DNA from: Tillus elongatus
Lineage: Eukaryota; Arthropoda; Insecta; Coleoptera; Cleridae
Direction of reading: 5' to 3'
Length of the DNA: 64,000 nucleotides
Assembly (NCBI GenBank): GCA_964006375.1
Contig: OZ023267.1
Coordinates: forward strand, 16,379,471 to 16,443,470
The notes under the pieces are model-generated. The model was not told the origin of the DNA and searched no databases. It saw nothing but the letters and a program-made list of their open reading frames with translations. Shown one piece after another: positions 14,308-28,569 of the stretch. Position 1 is the stretch's first letter, and each line of letters begins with the position of its first letter. Both the position numbers and the translations under genes were made by a program.

Positions 14308-15369
14308 ATGTCTTATTCTAACGAGGAAGCATTTGATATGCTTGAAATTTATTTTATATTTTTTTGGAATCCTGTTGTCGCATCACAAGAATATGCTTTA
14401 AGGTGCCCGCAAAGAAGACATTACTCAAGAGAGGTGTTTATTCGCATTGCAAGATATATGCAGGAAACTGGATCTGTAAGACGCACCAGAAGACAAGTCA
14501 GAGCTCGTAGGATTAAAAATGAAGAAAACATTACTAATGTGATTGCTCTTGTTACTGCTAATCCACATATTAGTGTACGACAAATTTCTAGAAACTAAGG
14601 TGTGACCGTAGGTCTGTATTCAATGTTTGAAAGACCATAAAATGCACCCATATCACATAGTATTGCATCAGGCGCTAAATGAAACTGATTGTGACCACAG
14701 ACTGAATTACTTCCATTGTATGCTGAGTATGCTAGAAGAAACACCACGATTTCTATCACAAATGGTATGGACAGATGAAGCAACATTTTCAAATTGTGGG
14801 AAAGTAAATCTCCATAATATGCACTATTGGTCGGACAGTAATCCCCATTGAATGAGAGAATTAGATCGGCAAAATCGATGGACTCTAAACGTATGGTGTA
14901 GTATAGCTAAAGGAAAAATTGTTGGACATATTTCTTTGACGGACCACTTAACGGATATCTGTATTTAATTTTTTTAACTCAAAGCATAAAAATGTTATTG
15001 GAAGACATTTCTCTAGAAACAAGATTAATAATGCTGTTGCAACACGACGGGTGTCCAGCACACTTCGCGCAAAGTGTACGCGAATATCTTAATGTTCAAT
15101 TTCCAAATCGGTGGATAGGAAGAGGAAGCTTATTTCCATGGCCACACAGATTACCTGATTTGACTTGCTTAGATTTTTATTTATGGGGGAAAGTGAAAGA
15201 TTTGGTATATCAAACTCGACCAACAACTAGAAAAAATATGATGGAAAGGATATAAGTTGCTGTTAATAGCATATCTACGGCTGAAGTTCAAACAGCGGTA
15301 GCCTCTACTCGTCAGAGATTAGTTAATAAATGTATACATAAAAACGGACAGCAGTTAGAACATTTGTAA
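14308..15369 (+). pseudogene. DD41D transposase pseudogene (family 3)
   Basis: Reads MSYSNEEAFDMLEIYF from ATG 14308. The N-terminal region has a basic stretch (SVRRTRRQVRARR) and a helix-turn-helix-like segment. Lesions: stop at about 14597, frameshift before LKDHKMHPYH, a TGA at 14849-14851 after YWSDSNPH, a frameshift near 14930, and a TAA at 15253-15255. The catalytic acids remain: Asp in MVWTDEATF, Asp in QHDGCPAHF and Asp in LPDLTCLDFYLWG, with 41 residues between the last two. The reading continues to TAA at 15367-15369 (GQQLEHL), inside the right arm. Confidence 0.75.
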
Positions 15370-16251
15370 ATAATAAAATGTTAGTTAAAAATCAGGTTTT
15401 TACATTCATATAGTTTCGGTTTCATAATATAATCACTTAATTTACGAATAAAACCTTAAAATCGATTCTTGGCTCTTGTATCTTAGTTTTATGATAAGGT
15501 AATAAATTTATTTCATATTAAAGTGATTAATTGTTATTGGTAACTATGTTAATTTGTATAACGATGCCTGAAAACAAATATTCTATAGAGATTTTGCTAT
15601 ATTCATATCCAATTTTGAGAAATGGCATAATAAGCACCAAAATACATAAAATTCGAGTTTTCTCTGAAACGGAAAAACATATTCGTTTTGGGTTTTCACT
15701 GAGTTCTTTCTAACTTCATTCGCTTTTTGATAGTTATATTATGATACTATGCTGCCATTTGAAAATTTTCGTAAAATTTAATAAAACTAGACTCCTCTAC
15801 TCTAGCGCCCTCTGTATTTTGTGCATGTGTGACTGTAGATTTAAAATACTAATACCTGGAATTTCTTAAGAAAGCTCTTTCTAACAAGCCAAAATTCTTA
15901 AAATTATGTCTACTGGTTATCAAGTTATAGGCATTTGTTTGTAAAAAAAAATTCTCGCCCCCTACCTCCGCCACTGGTCTATAAGGAAATTTTTTTTAAA
16001 CAGAAGTTGTAGATAAGTGAACGTTGATTACAAATTACCTAAAACCAGCTTATGTTATGCGTCAAGATTCTCGAGAAATTAAAGATTTTAGGTAAGCCAT
16101 GGCATTTTCGCCACCTAGCGGCAGATTTAGAAAGCTGAAAATAATTTCCAACATTTTCTCATGGCCACTTTACTTATGCTAATTTTTTTCCGAAAGCTGC
16201 AGCTGTGATGGTTTTCGAGATACAGCCGGTCCGTGTCCTTATTTGAACACC

Positions 16252-16254
<3 letters not shown>
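15301..16254 (-). repeat. Right 950-bp inverted repeat
   Basis: Mirror of 12529-13478, starting inside the transposase 3' coding region. Confidence 0.85.

Positions 16255-16338
<84 letters not shown>
16255..16338. repeat. (TA)n microsatellite
   Basis: Pure TA run abutting the right terminus of the 12529-16254 element. Confidence 0.95.
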
Positions 16339-16341
<3 letters not shown>

Positions 16342-17019
16342 ATATAAAAATTAAACCTATTTACAAATGAACTTTAATAAGATATTATGCTGTGACAATA
16401 CCTCTCTCAAGCAGTGGCGATTTCTCCTAGTGAACTAGGAATGTGCACAGTTATATACGTTTTATTTCTTTTTCCCTTAGTCTTAATACACTACATATTT
16501 TATGACAATCGATTTAATTTACTTATGTGATTTCATAAATAGTCGGTTAATAGTGACTTGGAATGAAGTAGATACCACATCTTCAAACATATTCAGAGAA
16601 TGTGAGTAGATTAACAGCAACTGGGAATGAATTCGGTCAGTCCCCCAGCCACGTGTTTAAAAAACGCTGGCTGTATGAGTGGTTACAACTGGACCTCTAA
16701 AAAGACTGTAACAGCGGCAGAAGCAGAAGCAATGGAAGCCGTGTGTGTTGGTGGAGAAACTATTGACCATTAATAACAACAATTGACTAAAAACGATGCG
16801 AGTTGTAAGAAAAAAAATAATTATACTACAGAGGTGATAAATGATAATAAATTACAATAGGGTTATATATAATCGTACGTGCTGCCAATGATTAACAATC
16901 AGTGAATTCAGTATTATTGACATTTCTCTAAAACTTAAAAGTGAATTTCATGGGTCAATGACAATAATAGCCGCTGTCATTGACTAAACAACAGCAACCA
17001 CATACTTGATCTATGATTT
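16339..17019. other. No recognisable gene
   Basis: About 20 bp of hairpin-repeat sequence, then AT-rich DNA with no coding or repeat signal I can support. Confidence 0.35.
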
Positions 17020-18423
<1,404 letters not shown>

Positions 18424-18788
18424 GAACTTTGAGCACACCAATGAATCGGCACATTATTACAAATGATATTTTACATTACAATATTATCCCAAAAATTGTT
18501 ATAATTTAATTAAATAGGTAAACCTAGTAAACAACTAATTTTACTAACAGAACTCAATAAAAAGCAGATTAATGATTTACAAGGACGCCTTTGCAAATTG
18601 TTTGATTTTTAAACGTAAGTCAACTAAAAACCAACAGAAGAAAGGTTGCTATGTATATAACACTATCGCGACCATTAAGAATACTGCCACTCTTAATTAT
18701 CTGAACAATTTGAGGCGTATTTAACACGTTGCTTAAAATTTTCTACTAAATAGTAGGTTCCTGTGTATTTTTCATATTATTCAACAAT

Positions 18789-19671
18789 ATGTTCAGTAAT
18801 GAAGAATATTTTGACATGTTGGAATGTTATATTCGTTCTAACCTAAACACTGAGGCAGCTGCAAATTCATATCAGAACAACTACCCAGAAAGACGACAAC
18901 CAAACACCAAAATATTTCGCACGACCTGACCTGACCAATCTATTGAACGACGAGAGCTTCCACGCAAAGAAACTACCAATGCCTAGAAATAAAGAAAGAA
19001 ATAATGCCGTTTTACAGGTTTCAAACGAAAACCCTCCGCAGTCTGTTCGGTTTTGTGGTGAACAAATTTTCATTCCAAAAAGTACGATACACCCTGTATT
19101 AAAAGAAATTCATTACCACCCATACAAACCTACAATCGTACAAGGTTTAAATGTTGACGATTACCCTAAGCGACTTCAATTCTGCAGATGGTATCTAGAA
19201 CAATGTCAGCAAGATGAAAATTTTCATTTGAAAATAATATGGACTGATGATGATTCCAGATTTACAAAATTGTGGTGTGTATAATCGCCACAATAGGCAT
19301 TATTGGGCAAATTAAAATCCCCATCTAAAGGAAGAAAGACGATTGCAAGACAGGTTTGACATTAATGTTTGGTGCGGCTTATTAGGTAAAAGATTGTTAT
19401 TTTTATTTGTAGATTAAACAGTTAATTTTTAAAAATTTCATGTATTTTCATTGTTGGTCCGTTCTTTTTTGAAAATAATTTAACTGGGGAAAGGTATCTA
19501 TTGAGAAATGATATCTTACCAACAATTAGAAGAGTTCATGATAATTTAGATTTGGTACCAACAAGACGGTTGTCCAGCTCACAATGCTAGGATCGTCAAA
19601 GAATTTTGTACCAAAATTTTAATAATCGTGTCATTTGTAACAATGGGTCGGTTCATTGGTGTGCTCGCAAC
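18789..19671 (+). pseudogene. DD41D transposase pseudogene (family 2, copy b), truncated
   Basis: Begins MFSNEEYFDMLECYIRSN at 18789, with a stop near 18928. A 113-codon open segment (18943-19284) covers LNDESFHAKKLPMPRNKE through PTIVQGLNVDDYPKRLQF to IWTDDDSRF, which holds the first catalytic Asp. Frameshifts follow. YQQDGCPAHNARIVKEF retains the second Asp, and sequence ends at GSVHWCARN, before the third Asp. The upstream 100 bp (CTTAATTATCTGAACAATTTG) is shared with copy a. Confidence 0.7.
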
Positions 19672-20110
19672 ACCTCCATGGCGGCTGTTGGGGTTGAAGA
19701 CATGGCTCCTGTGATGCCTAGGCAAGCCATCCTTTGGATCTTGCCTAGGTTTTGTTTGGAACTGAATTGTGTCACCTTAGGCCACCAGACCAGTGCCGCG
19801 TATGTTAAAAATTGTGTGACCACCCTTGTGTACAGTCAGTGGGCCATACTAGGTCCCAGTCCCCACGTTTTTCCATATAGCCGCTTAGTGTCGGCTAAGG
19901 TTATAACTGCCTTACGCAGTATTTTTCCAACGTGTCCATTCCAGGTTAGCTTAGAGTCCAATACCACCCCAAGATATTTTACCTCCCTGGCCATTGGAGT
20001 GTTCCTACCGTAAAGAGTGAGAATTCTGTAGCTCTCACACTTCCTCCTTCTCGTAAACGGTATGACGGTTTTTTTCTCCGGGCTCACCTCGAACCCTCGA
20101 CAACATATTG
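19672..20110 (-). mobile_element. LINE fragment (R1/LOA type, family B2)
   Basis: The minus-strand translation gives FEVSPEKKTVIPFTRRRKCE, AREVKYLGVVLDSKLTWNGH, then KTWGLGPSMAHWLYTRVV and GITGAMSSTPTAAMEV, i.e. the RT thumb and connection of a non-LTR ORF2. It matches 61230-61630. It is truncated at both ends and joined at 19671 to a transposase cut before its third Asp. Confidence 0.7.
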
Positions 20111-21488
20111 TTGATATTGCCATCGATACAGAAAAGTTGGATTTGTTGGAGTACAATTTCGCGTAGTTCCAGAGAATATCTGTTCATGCATATTTGGATG
20201 AAGATGTTTTTCAACACACTGAATGTATATATTGCCGAATCAAAATTACTGAATCTTTTTGCTTTCAAAAATGTTTACATAGGGAACGCGTATTCCATTT
20301 AAAAGTTAATTAATGAATTTAAAACCAAGCATTAGATTATAATGGCAACAACAATAACTGCTTTATGGTATAAGTTATGTAGTCGCTGTTAAATGAAAGA
20401 GAATTTGTATTTGTCAGATAATGGGATTGGAAAGCTTAAAGCAATTCTGATCCTCTCAGATAATGAGTTTCTGGAATTTGATTATTAAATAAGTCTAATT
20501 CTTCTCTGTGGGTATAATTTATATTATTGGATCCGCTGTTCAATTTCGCATCTTCAAAGGGAATGTAATTTCTGAATAATCTGCATTTTATTGTAGTGGA
20601 TTCTCGTTTTATATCGCAATTTATATCTGGCATATTCCAGCTCGTACGGGCTCTCGCGGTGCGGCGAACGCGGCTCAAAGGAGACGCAGAACGGACAGAA
20701 TATTGATGAACGGCATCCAAAATGTCAAATTATCTTGCAATCAAAATCCTTTCGGAATCTTTTCATATTTCGAGAGAACAAGTTCCTGCAAGCCCGTCCC
20801 TATATTCATTGCCTGTCCCGTCCCAAAGGATAGCATCTTCATTTTGTTCCTGCAATAAAACTCCGCCACCGGAACACGTTTTGCATAAAAATATGTCGAG
20901 GATGGAGAGGATTTCTAGACTACGGCCCCAGATATGAATTGGCGTTATTAAGAAATCTGAATGTTAAATATCTCCAGCTTCGGCGCAACTTTCCCGAATT
21001 GCTGCTCATTTATTGACGATTTCCCTCTTATTACTTTACGCATTTTAAATTCCATTCAAATTATTTCGCGAATTTATTAATTTGCTACGCATAATTTTAC
21101 AAGATGCCACGGCCAGAACGATAAATTTAATGTTCTGCAAAGGCTGATTGTTTGCAAAAGTGTGTCACAGTTCAGAGTCAGATGATACATTGTAATTAAA
21201 AATGCCTTTCTTTTATGCTTTCTTCTTACGTTCTGCTAATTTTTCAGAAAAAAAGCAGCTGGCACGACATCTGGATCTTAATATTCTAACACCTTCTTTC
21301 TAAGGAAGTGTTGGAGAAACATAATTGGTACGCCCCTGTCTCTTTTACTTTCATTCGGTTGCACTATCCTTTAAGTTTTTACCTGGAATTAGTTATCTCT
21401 GGATTTCACAATCCTTTTCAATTTGCTGGTAATCCTTATCCTCTAGCCGTCTGTATCGCATCCCGTTTACGCGTGAATAATGCCATAC

Positions 21489-21492
<4 letters not shown>
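20111..21492. other. Non-repetitive stretch, no gene identified
   Basis: One of the longest stretches without visible transposon sequence. It contains a GC-richer patch at 20630-20710 with CG dinucleotides (GGTGCGGCGAACGCGG), and 94- and 71-codon ORFs (20436-20720 minus; 20722-20937 plus) in which I recognise nothing. It could be ordinary intron or intergenic host DNA. Confidence 0.35.

Positions 21493-21564
<72 letters not shown>
21493..21564. repeat. (TA)n microsatellite
   Basis: Pure TA run. Confidence 0.95.
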
Positions 21565-21566
<2 letters not shown>

Positions 21567-21751
21567 GTTAGGTCTTTTCCTGTAAATAGCTTTAGTTGCC
21601 TTTGACGTGTTCTCAAAAAGTACCCAGTGGATTTCTTCTCTAGGAATAATGCTTCTAACTGGTTGTTCATCCTAAATTACTGACATTATGTCAACTACGT
21701 CAAATAGCGCTACGCGAAAGCTCGATAAAATAAAGCTTTTCGCAAAGCAGA

Positions 21752-22060
21752 AGTCAGTTCTACGATCGATCTCATCTTCTTAGCTTCTTGGGACTCCGAG
21801 TTCCTAATCTTCCACTTAAACACCGCTCGTGTGTTTAAGCTAGTTTAGTTCTACAGTGCAGTTCTGCAACAGATCTCCTTTTCTTAGCTTCTTAGGACTC
21901 CGAGATCCCAATCTTCTACTTAAACACCGCTCGTGTGCTTAAGACAGTTCAGTTCTACTACAGATCTCCTCCTTTTAGCTTCTTGGGACTTCTAAGATCC
22001 CAATATTCTATTTAAGCACCGCTCGTGTGATTAAGCCAGTTCAGTTCCACTTCCAATCTT
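21752..22060 (+). repeat. Three tandem units of about 100 bp, each with a hairpin
   Basis: Units share AGATCTCCTTTTCTTAGC, CTTGGGACTCCGAGATCC and CTTAAACACCGCTCGTGTG. Hairpins lie at 21815-21839 (9-bp perfect stem CTTAAACAC/GTGTTTAAG, loop CGCTCGT), 21919-21943 (one mismatch) and 22011-22035 (more decayed). The surrounding 21681-22302 could be a retroviral-type LTR (starts TG, tandem U3-like units), but no partner LTR, primer site or polyprotein is seen. Confidence 0.6.
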
Positions 22061-22354
22061 CCTACAGAAATTCCGTTCGTAGAGGTATTTTCTAACAAAT
22101 TAGAAAGTATACGCGCAGTTGAATAAATGCAATAACAAGTAGCTAATACGATTGCGAAATCTCCTGAGTAACCCATCAAATTAAGTGTAAAACCGCATAT
22201 TATAAATAAGTGTTAAGTTCAAAGTGTAGATAGTAACAATACAACATATACAAATATAAAAAGTGTATTATTGATATCTTCTGGAATCCAGTACACCTAG
22301 AGTTATAAATACAGTCCACATACAGTCCACATCTTCAAAATACTCTTCTTCCAA

Positions 22355-22383
22355 CGCTAATTAGCAAAGCCGACTAGTTAGCG
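22355..22383. repeat. Inverted repeat (10-bp stem)
   Basis: CGCTAATTAG / CTAGTTAGCG with a 9-nt loop and one T-G pair. Confidence 0.5.
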
Positions 22384-22600
22384 AGGGTGGAATCAATCCA
22401 CCTGCAAAACATTGGGGAAAGGAAACAAGCTCTTTATCCCCCAGGAAGATAAGAATGCTATTTAGCATAGTAGGGCTTCTGTGTCTGGTAGAATACAAGC
22501 ACGCATGCTTAAATAAATCAAAAAATGTACAATGTGCCTCCTAACCGACATTTTAATTTATTATTTGGTGTTGCTTTTACCTGGTGCAACTACTCCATAC

Positions 22601-24358
22601 TAAATACAGAAATAGAGACTTCTTTTCGGCATTCTTTCTGAGGCCAAAAGCTCGTTTAATAACCACCTCAAAAACAAAGCCCTCTCAAGCTCCAACGGCA
22701 GAAAGCCCTTCTGAACTCTTGCTAAATCTATTGGGAATAATTTCTGCAAGAGCACGTTCTCACCTCTTGTTTCAGGGGATGAAATTGTTTCTACTGCCCT
22801 GGTCAAGGCTGAACTTTATGGCTCGTTGTTCGCCGGCAATTCTACTCTCAACCCCCCTCCAAATGTTCAACCACCAACAGTCCGCAATGTCGCGCATAAA
22901 AGGACGGATATCAATTTTAAAACTAAAAAGGTACGAACGATACTCTCTTCTCCTAATACCAGGAGGGCCACTGGCCTTGACGAGATCCCAGCAATTGTTC
23001 TCAAAAAATATGTAGCATAACTTGCTCCTGTCCTGACTCGTCTGTTCTAGACATCTCACAATAGAGGCATATTGCCTAGTAACTGGAATACTGCTCGCGT
23101 ACAACCCGTCACCAAGAAAATATCCAAAGCGCTTCCTAGCAAATACAGGCCTATTTCTCTCCTTTCAGTCGTCTCTAAAGTGATGGAAAAGAATATAAAC
23201 ACCAAATTACTAAAATTTCTTAAAAGACAGAGTCTATTCCACGAGAGACAGTATAGATTCCGTCAGTGCAGATCAACTGCCGACCTCTTTTCCTTTGTCA
23301 CCCATTCTTGGAACAAGTCTACGGAACTACACGGTAAATCCCAGATTGTCACTCTAGATATGTCCAAAGCATTCGACCAGGTGTGGCGGCGCTGCTTAAA
23401 CTTCCGGTTTGTGGCCTACCACCAAAACTCTGTACCTGGACAGCAAATTTCCTCTCCAACCGGAGCATTTCTGTGGTAGTGGATGGTATTTTCTCTAAGC
23501 ATTATCCAATTAATACAGGAGTTCCTCACGGTTCAGCTTTAACCCCTACTTTGTTTCTTCTCCACGTCAATGGCCTCCTCTCTAGCACACCCAACCCAGT
23601 TCACAGTTACGCGGATGACAGCACCCTCCACTCAAATATGCAATATTCTAAGCCTGTCTCTTTAGTCCAATTAGTTGAGGATCGGAGACTCATGGAGGAT
23701 TTTGTCTCCGTGGATCTCCAAAAAATGTTAGACTGGAAAGTATAAATTTTGTACAATTCAACTTCACCAAATCTCGGTCTTGCCTTCAATCTCATAAGAG
23801 ATACACCAGCTCTAGACCCATCACAATGGACCACCAAGCTATTTAAAGTAATGGGTCCTTTTCACCTGTTGGCATTTCTGTGAATCGAAACCTCAGATGG
23901 CACCAACATGTGACATCAATTGCAGATGCGGCTGCTGAGAAATTAGGTTTCCTCTTCCGGGCTCGCAAATACTTTTCACCAGCTAATCTCCTTACCTTAT
24001 ATACTTCACAAATAAGGCCAAACATAGAATTCTGCTCCCACATCTGGAGTGCCGCTGCCGCTTCTACACTCGCCGTTGGTGAGCTCTCTCTCTCTCTCTG
24101 AGAGGAGCTCTCTTCCATAGTTCCTCCACCTGCTCCTCCCAACAGATCTACCAGGGAAACAGCGCGAATGTACCCTTTTACTGTCCAGGTCACCAGGCAT
24201 AGAACATCTTGCTATGCCCGCTCTTTTGTTCCGAGGACTTCCAAGTTGTGGAATTCCTTGCCGGCACATATTTTTCCTTCTCCTCAGAACCTCCAAACCT
24301 TCAAGTCCAGAATTAACAAGTTGCCTCTTTCCTCCTTGTCGACACCCACGGTACGATA
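22601..24358 (+). pseudogene. Reverse transcriptase of family A LINE, frameshifted
   Basis: Recognisable blocks in order: RRATGLDEIPAIVLKK; PSKYRPISLLSVVSKVMEK; FRQCRSTADLFSF; VTLDMSKAFDQVW (first RT Asp); a frame change near 23385; GLPPKLCTWTANFLSNRSIS; NTGVPHGSALTPTLFLLHVN; HSYADDSTLHS (YADD active site near 23605); then a stop at 23743-23745. C-terminal pieces (RKYFSPANLLTLYTSQIRPN; SFVPRTSKLWNSLPAHIFPS) continue in other frames to TAG near 24358. Several stops and frameshifts make it non-functional. Clade assignment rests on the YADDSTLHS and SHIW blocks and is approximate. Confidence 0.75.
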
Positions 24359-24410
24359 GTATTTAGGCTGTAAGCCCTCGTGGTGTGTTATTAAAATATA
24401 TAAAAAAAAT
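22601..24410 (+). mobile_element. Broken CR1/Jockey-like LINE (family A)
   Basis: Covers the linker before RT, most of RT, the C-terminal region and the 3' end (GGCTGTAAGCCCTCGTGGTG, A-rich tail to 24410). Two other copies share it: 31635-32172 and 57408-58700, both on the minus strand. Relative to the 31635 copy it has lost roughly 170 bp near 24085, where a (CT)n run now sits. Confidence 0.8.
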
Positions 24411-25352
24411 CTGGTATCTGTGCTGAAATTAAATCAGGGGTCGAATGTGTGTGGGTAGAATATTGGTGATAGAAATTTCGATTTGTTTTTGCTAAAAAAG
24501 CGTAAAAAGTCTCAAAACATATAGAAAACTTGATTCTGGAACAAGCATTTTTTGTCTGTCCGTCTGTCGGCCTATACGCCTGTCTCCTAATACGCGTAAC
24601 AACTTTCAAACGAATTGAGATATCATCTTCAAATTTGGCCTCCAATTAGCACTCGACAAAAGAACGCTTCGAATTGTTTTTAGGTAAGATCGCTTCAGGG
24701 AGTAGGGCATTAATAAGGGGTGATTTGGTGAAAAAATTTTTGTTGTTGATAAAACTCGTCTAATATATCGTTTCAGTAGCTTGTGAGTACCGAAATACGA
24801 ATATTTTCTTTGTCGTGAAGTCATGGATCCTTAGTTCGTTTCAGCAGGGGGGGAGCAGAGTATGACAGCTATGTGAAAGTTATGATTCAATTTGTAGCAC
24901 TATTTGACATTGACAAAACGACCTTACAGGCATGTGGCTGTAAACGTGAGTAGAAATATGTATTATTTGAAAAAGTTGCAACCAAAGTTACCAAAGTCTA
25001 ATAGTTGCCGAGATAAATAAAAATAACTGATTGTGTTATTACCGGTCCTTGGGGACCGGCGCCGCATAGTGGAAATATGCAGTTACCGCTCTCCGGGGAC
25101 CGGTACCGCACAGTTGCACAACATCCAAGCTGCTACTATTTCCAATCACGCAGTCTACCTGTTAAACTACGACTTTTATTTTTAGCCTGGTTTATTAAAA
25201 TACTAAGAAATAAACTACACTTAAAAGTCTGCAACTAAATTGGAAAAATTCCGTCGCTTAAAGTTTATTGCAAATTTTGCACACGATAATGCGTACTACA
25301 TTGTAATTCATTTTCAAAATTTGTAGCGAAAACTCAGTTTGTAAATCAAGGG
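24411..25352. other. No gene; contains a GC-rich hairpin pair
   Basis: Mostly featureless. 25041-25071 and 25083-25113 are two direct repeats (ACCGGTCC..GGGGACCGG..CCGCA). The first forms a perfect 7-bp stem, CCGGTCC-TTGG-GGACCGG, at 25042-25059. Confidence 0.45.
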
Positions 25353-25417
25353 TTTATAAGTGCCATCCTACGACAACGTTCTGGGGTCACGTTAAAAAAT
25401 TATTTTCTAATAATTCT

Positions 25418-25645
25418 GAGACAAAAAGTCAGAATTCTGAGAAAAAAAGTCAGAGTTCTGTGATAAAAACTCAGAATTCTGACATAAAAGTCTGAATTCT
25501 GAGTTGAATAAGTCAGAACTCTGAGATAAAAAATTAAGAATTCTGAGATAAAAACTCATAATTCTGACATAAAAAGTCGGAATTCTGACATAAAAACTCA
25601 AAATTCCGAAATAAAAAAGTCAGAATTCTGAGTTTTTATCTCAGA
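25418..25645 (+). repeat. Minisatellite, left arm
   Basis: About ten units of 20-22 bp around GAATTCTGA, alternating GATAAAAA/CATAAAAA and GTCA/CTCA, e.g. CAGAATTCTGAGAAAAAAGT. The polarity mirrors 26795-27095. Confidence 0.85.
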
Positions 25646-25902
25646 ATTATTCGAGAGCTATACGACAGCATCCAGGTGGTGCCACTTGCAAAACGTTTAC
25701 CTATTGACTATTGATGCGTAATTAGGTAGGTAGCTCTGCCTGTACCGGTTTTACAGTTAGTTGATGATGTTTACAAACTAAAAGGAAACAAAATTGGTTC
25801 ATTAACTATTATTCTCGTTGCGTTAATAGAATAAAGCATAGTGCATAGGTGAATATATTATGATTTTAAGTAAAGTCAGCCTTAGAAGCATATAAATAAA
25901 TA

Positions 25903-25962
25903 TGTTTGTGTTTTTGTATCTTTAACGTCGGTCTATTTCTGCGACTATGGCCAATCACCGTA
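25903..25962 (-). mobile_element. SINE fragment
   Basis: CTTTAACGTCGGTCTATTTC and GGCCAATCACCG match the 3' end of the SINE at 40808-41170, inserted in the foldback loop. Confidence 0.6.
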
Positions 25963-26117
25963 AGTTTCTATGGTATAATGTCGATTAAAACAATAATACA
26001 CTTTAATATTTATATGACGACTTATTTGTACATAATTAGTAAAATTATAATATATGCACCTATGCACTATTTTATTAACGCAACGAGAACAAGAGTCAAT
26101 GAACCAATTTTCTCTTC

Positions 26118-26676
<559 letters not shown>

Positions 26677-26794
26677 TAGTTTGTAAACCATCAACTAACT
26701 GTAAAACCGGCACAGGCAGAGCTACCTGCCTAATTACACATCAATAGTCAATAGGTAAACGTTTTGCAAGTGGATGCTGTCGTATAAAGCTCTC

Positions 26795-27095
26795 GAATAA
26801 TTCTGACTTTTTATCTCAGAATTCTGAGTTAAAAAAGTCAGAATTTCGACTTTTTATGTCAGAATTCTGAGTTTTTATCTCAGAATTCAGAGTTTTTATG
26901 TCAGAATTCTGACTTTTTTATCTCAGAATTCTGACTTTTTATATCAGAATTCTGACTTTTTATGTTAGAATTACGACTTTTTTATCTCAGAATTCTGACT
27001 TTTTTATGTAAGAATTCAGACTTTTTATGTCAGAATTCTGAGTTTTCATCACAGAATTCTGACTTTGTATCACAGAATTCTGACTTTTTTTTTAT
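26795..27095 (-). repeat. Minisatellite, right arm
   Basis: About fourteen units of TCAGAATTCTGACTTTTTAT type, the mirror of the left arm and longer by several units. Confidence 0.85.
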
Positions 27096-27148
27096 CTCAT
27101 TTTTAACGTGACGCCACACGCCGTCGTACCATCCAGTGCTAAATCCAT

Positions 27149-27460
27149 GCGTTTAATAACTGTAATAAGGACATCGTAGTTAAACTATTGTGATAGGTTT
27201 CACTCCAGTTTGAATAAGCGTAAAAATTAAGTAGATTGTTACTGTGCAAAGTCATTAAAATCAATTTCAAGACAACTTAACATTTACCATTACGTATATT
27301 AAATCTATTATAAAGCTATCAAGAGATGCTGGATCAAATTCTAGTTCTCCCAGGACAGTTGTATTGATTTAGCAGGAAACACAGAGGCATCAAATAACAG
27401 AAATGAAACACTCATTAACCTATATAACCTGATTTCTTATAATATTTATTGTTGACTTAC
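27149..27460. other. Probable intron of the TPR gene
   Basis: AT-rich, no ORF. On the minus strand it follows the donor site at 27460-27455. Confidence 0.4.
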
Positions 27461-27546
27461 GTGCTAACGATGGGCGAAAATGAATGGCTCTCTGGTAGCT
27501 GAGAATCGCCTCGTCCACATTGTGCTTCCCTTGCAGTAAAATGCCC
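27461..27546 (-). CDS. Internal exon of a TPR protein, probably TMTC-type
   Basis: On the minus strand a 3' splice site (TGATTGTTACAG, ending at 27547) precedes 86 nt that translate as GILLQGKHNVDEAILSYQRA then IHFRPSLA, followed by the donor GTAAGT (27460-27455). The peptide is a textbook tetratricopeptide motif: small residue, A-x-x-x-Y-x-x-A-I, then RPSLA. The exon begins with the last base of a codon and ends with the first base of the next. That suits an 'NL-G...SLA-L' continuation as in tandem TPRs. HFRPSLA-type repeats are typical of TMTC proteins (ER membrane proteins with C-terminal TPRs, linked to O-mannosylation of cadherins), but another TPR protein such as an OGT-like one is not excluded. 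No neighbouring exon was found, so introns must be long. Codon usage is visibly less AT-rich than the surroundings. Confidence 0.65.
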
Positions 27547-28106
27547 CTGTAACAATCAGACCGTATTATGATTGAGGCGATTAGGTTTCTGACGTGGCTC
27601 ACAATACCACACAACCACAATACATTTTAGATTGACAATCAGGCAGTATATCACAGCCACTTGTCAGTATATATCACGCTCATTTCCTTTTCATAAAAGC
27701 TACACGATTCTGGATTTTGAACAGTTACACTGGTTCTGATTGGCCGCGGTTGCTACGGCCGTCAAGAACTGTCAATTACACAATACACAACGCTCTAATG
27801 AATACATTACATTACGTGCATTGACCGAATACAAAAACATGCCTACACAAAGGAGTTGGAAAATTTATATTGCTATTGCTCACATATACTTTCCCAACAG
27901 AAGCAAAACTTGTCATGTTATTATTATTAAAAAAATCTTAAAAATGCTATTGAAACCTCTCGTAATGCGCGGTTAACAGACCGCGGTTTTGTCTGGTATA
28001 TCTTTTCTAAAAGTCGGAGATTCCGCTAACATTTTGTTTATTTTATGATTATGAACTAATTTTTTCCTTAAGCAGACAGAGTAACCATTATACTTACCTA
28101 CATTTT
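27547..28106. other. Probable intron of the TPR gene
   Basis: No ORF with a recognisable domain. A GC-richer patch at 27738-27770 (GGCCGCGGTTGCTACGGCCG) is unexplained. Confidence 0.35.
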
Positions 28107-28567
<461 letters not shown>

Positions 28568-28569
28568 AA

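Noticed and set aside
22584..23104. 143-codon plus and 110-codon minus ORFs
   Set aside because: Shadow frames of the family A LINE linker and RT, as shown by alignment to 57408-58700.
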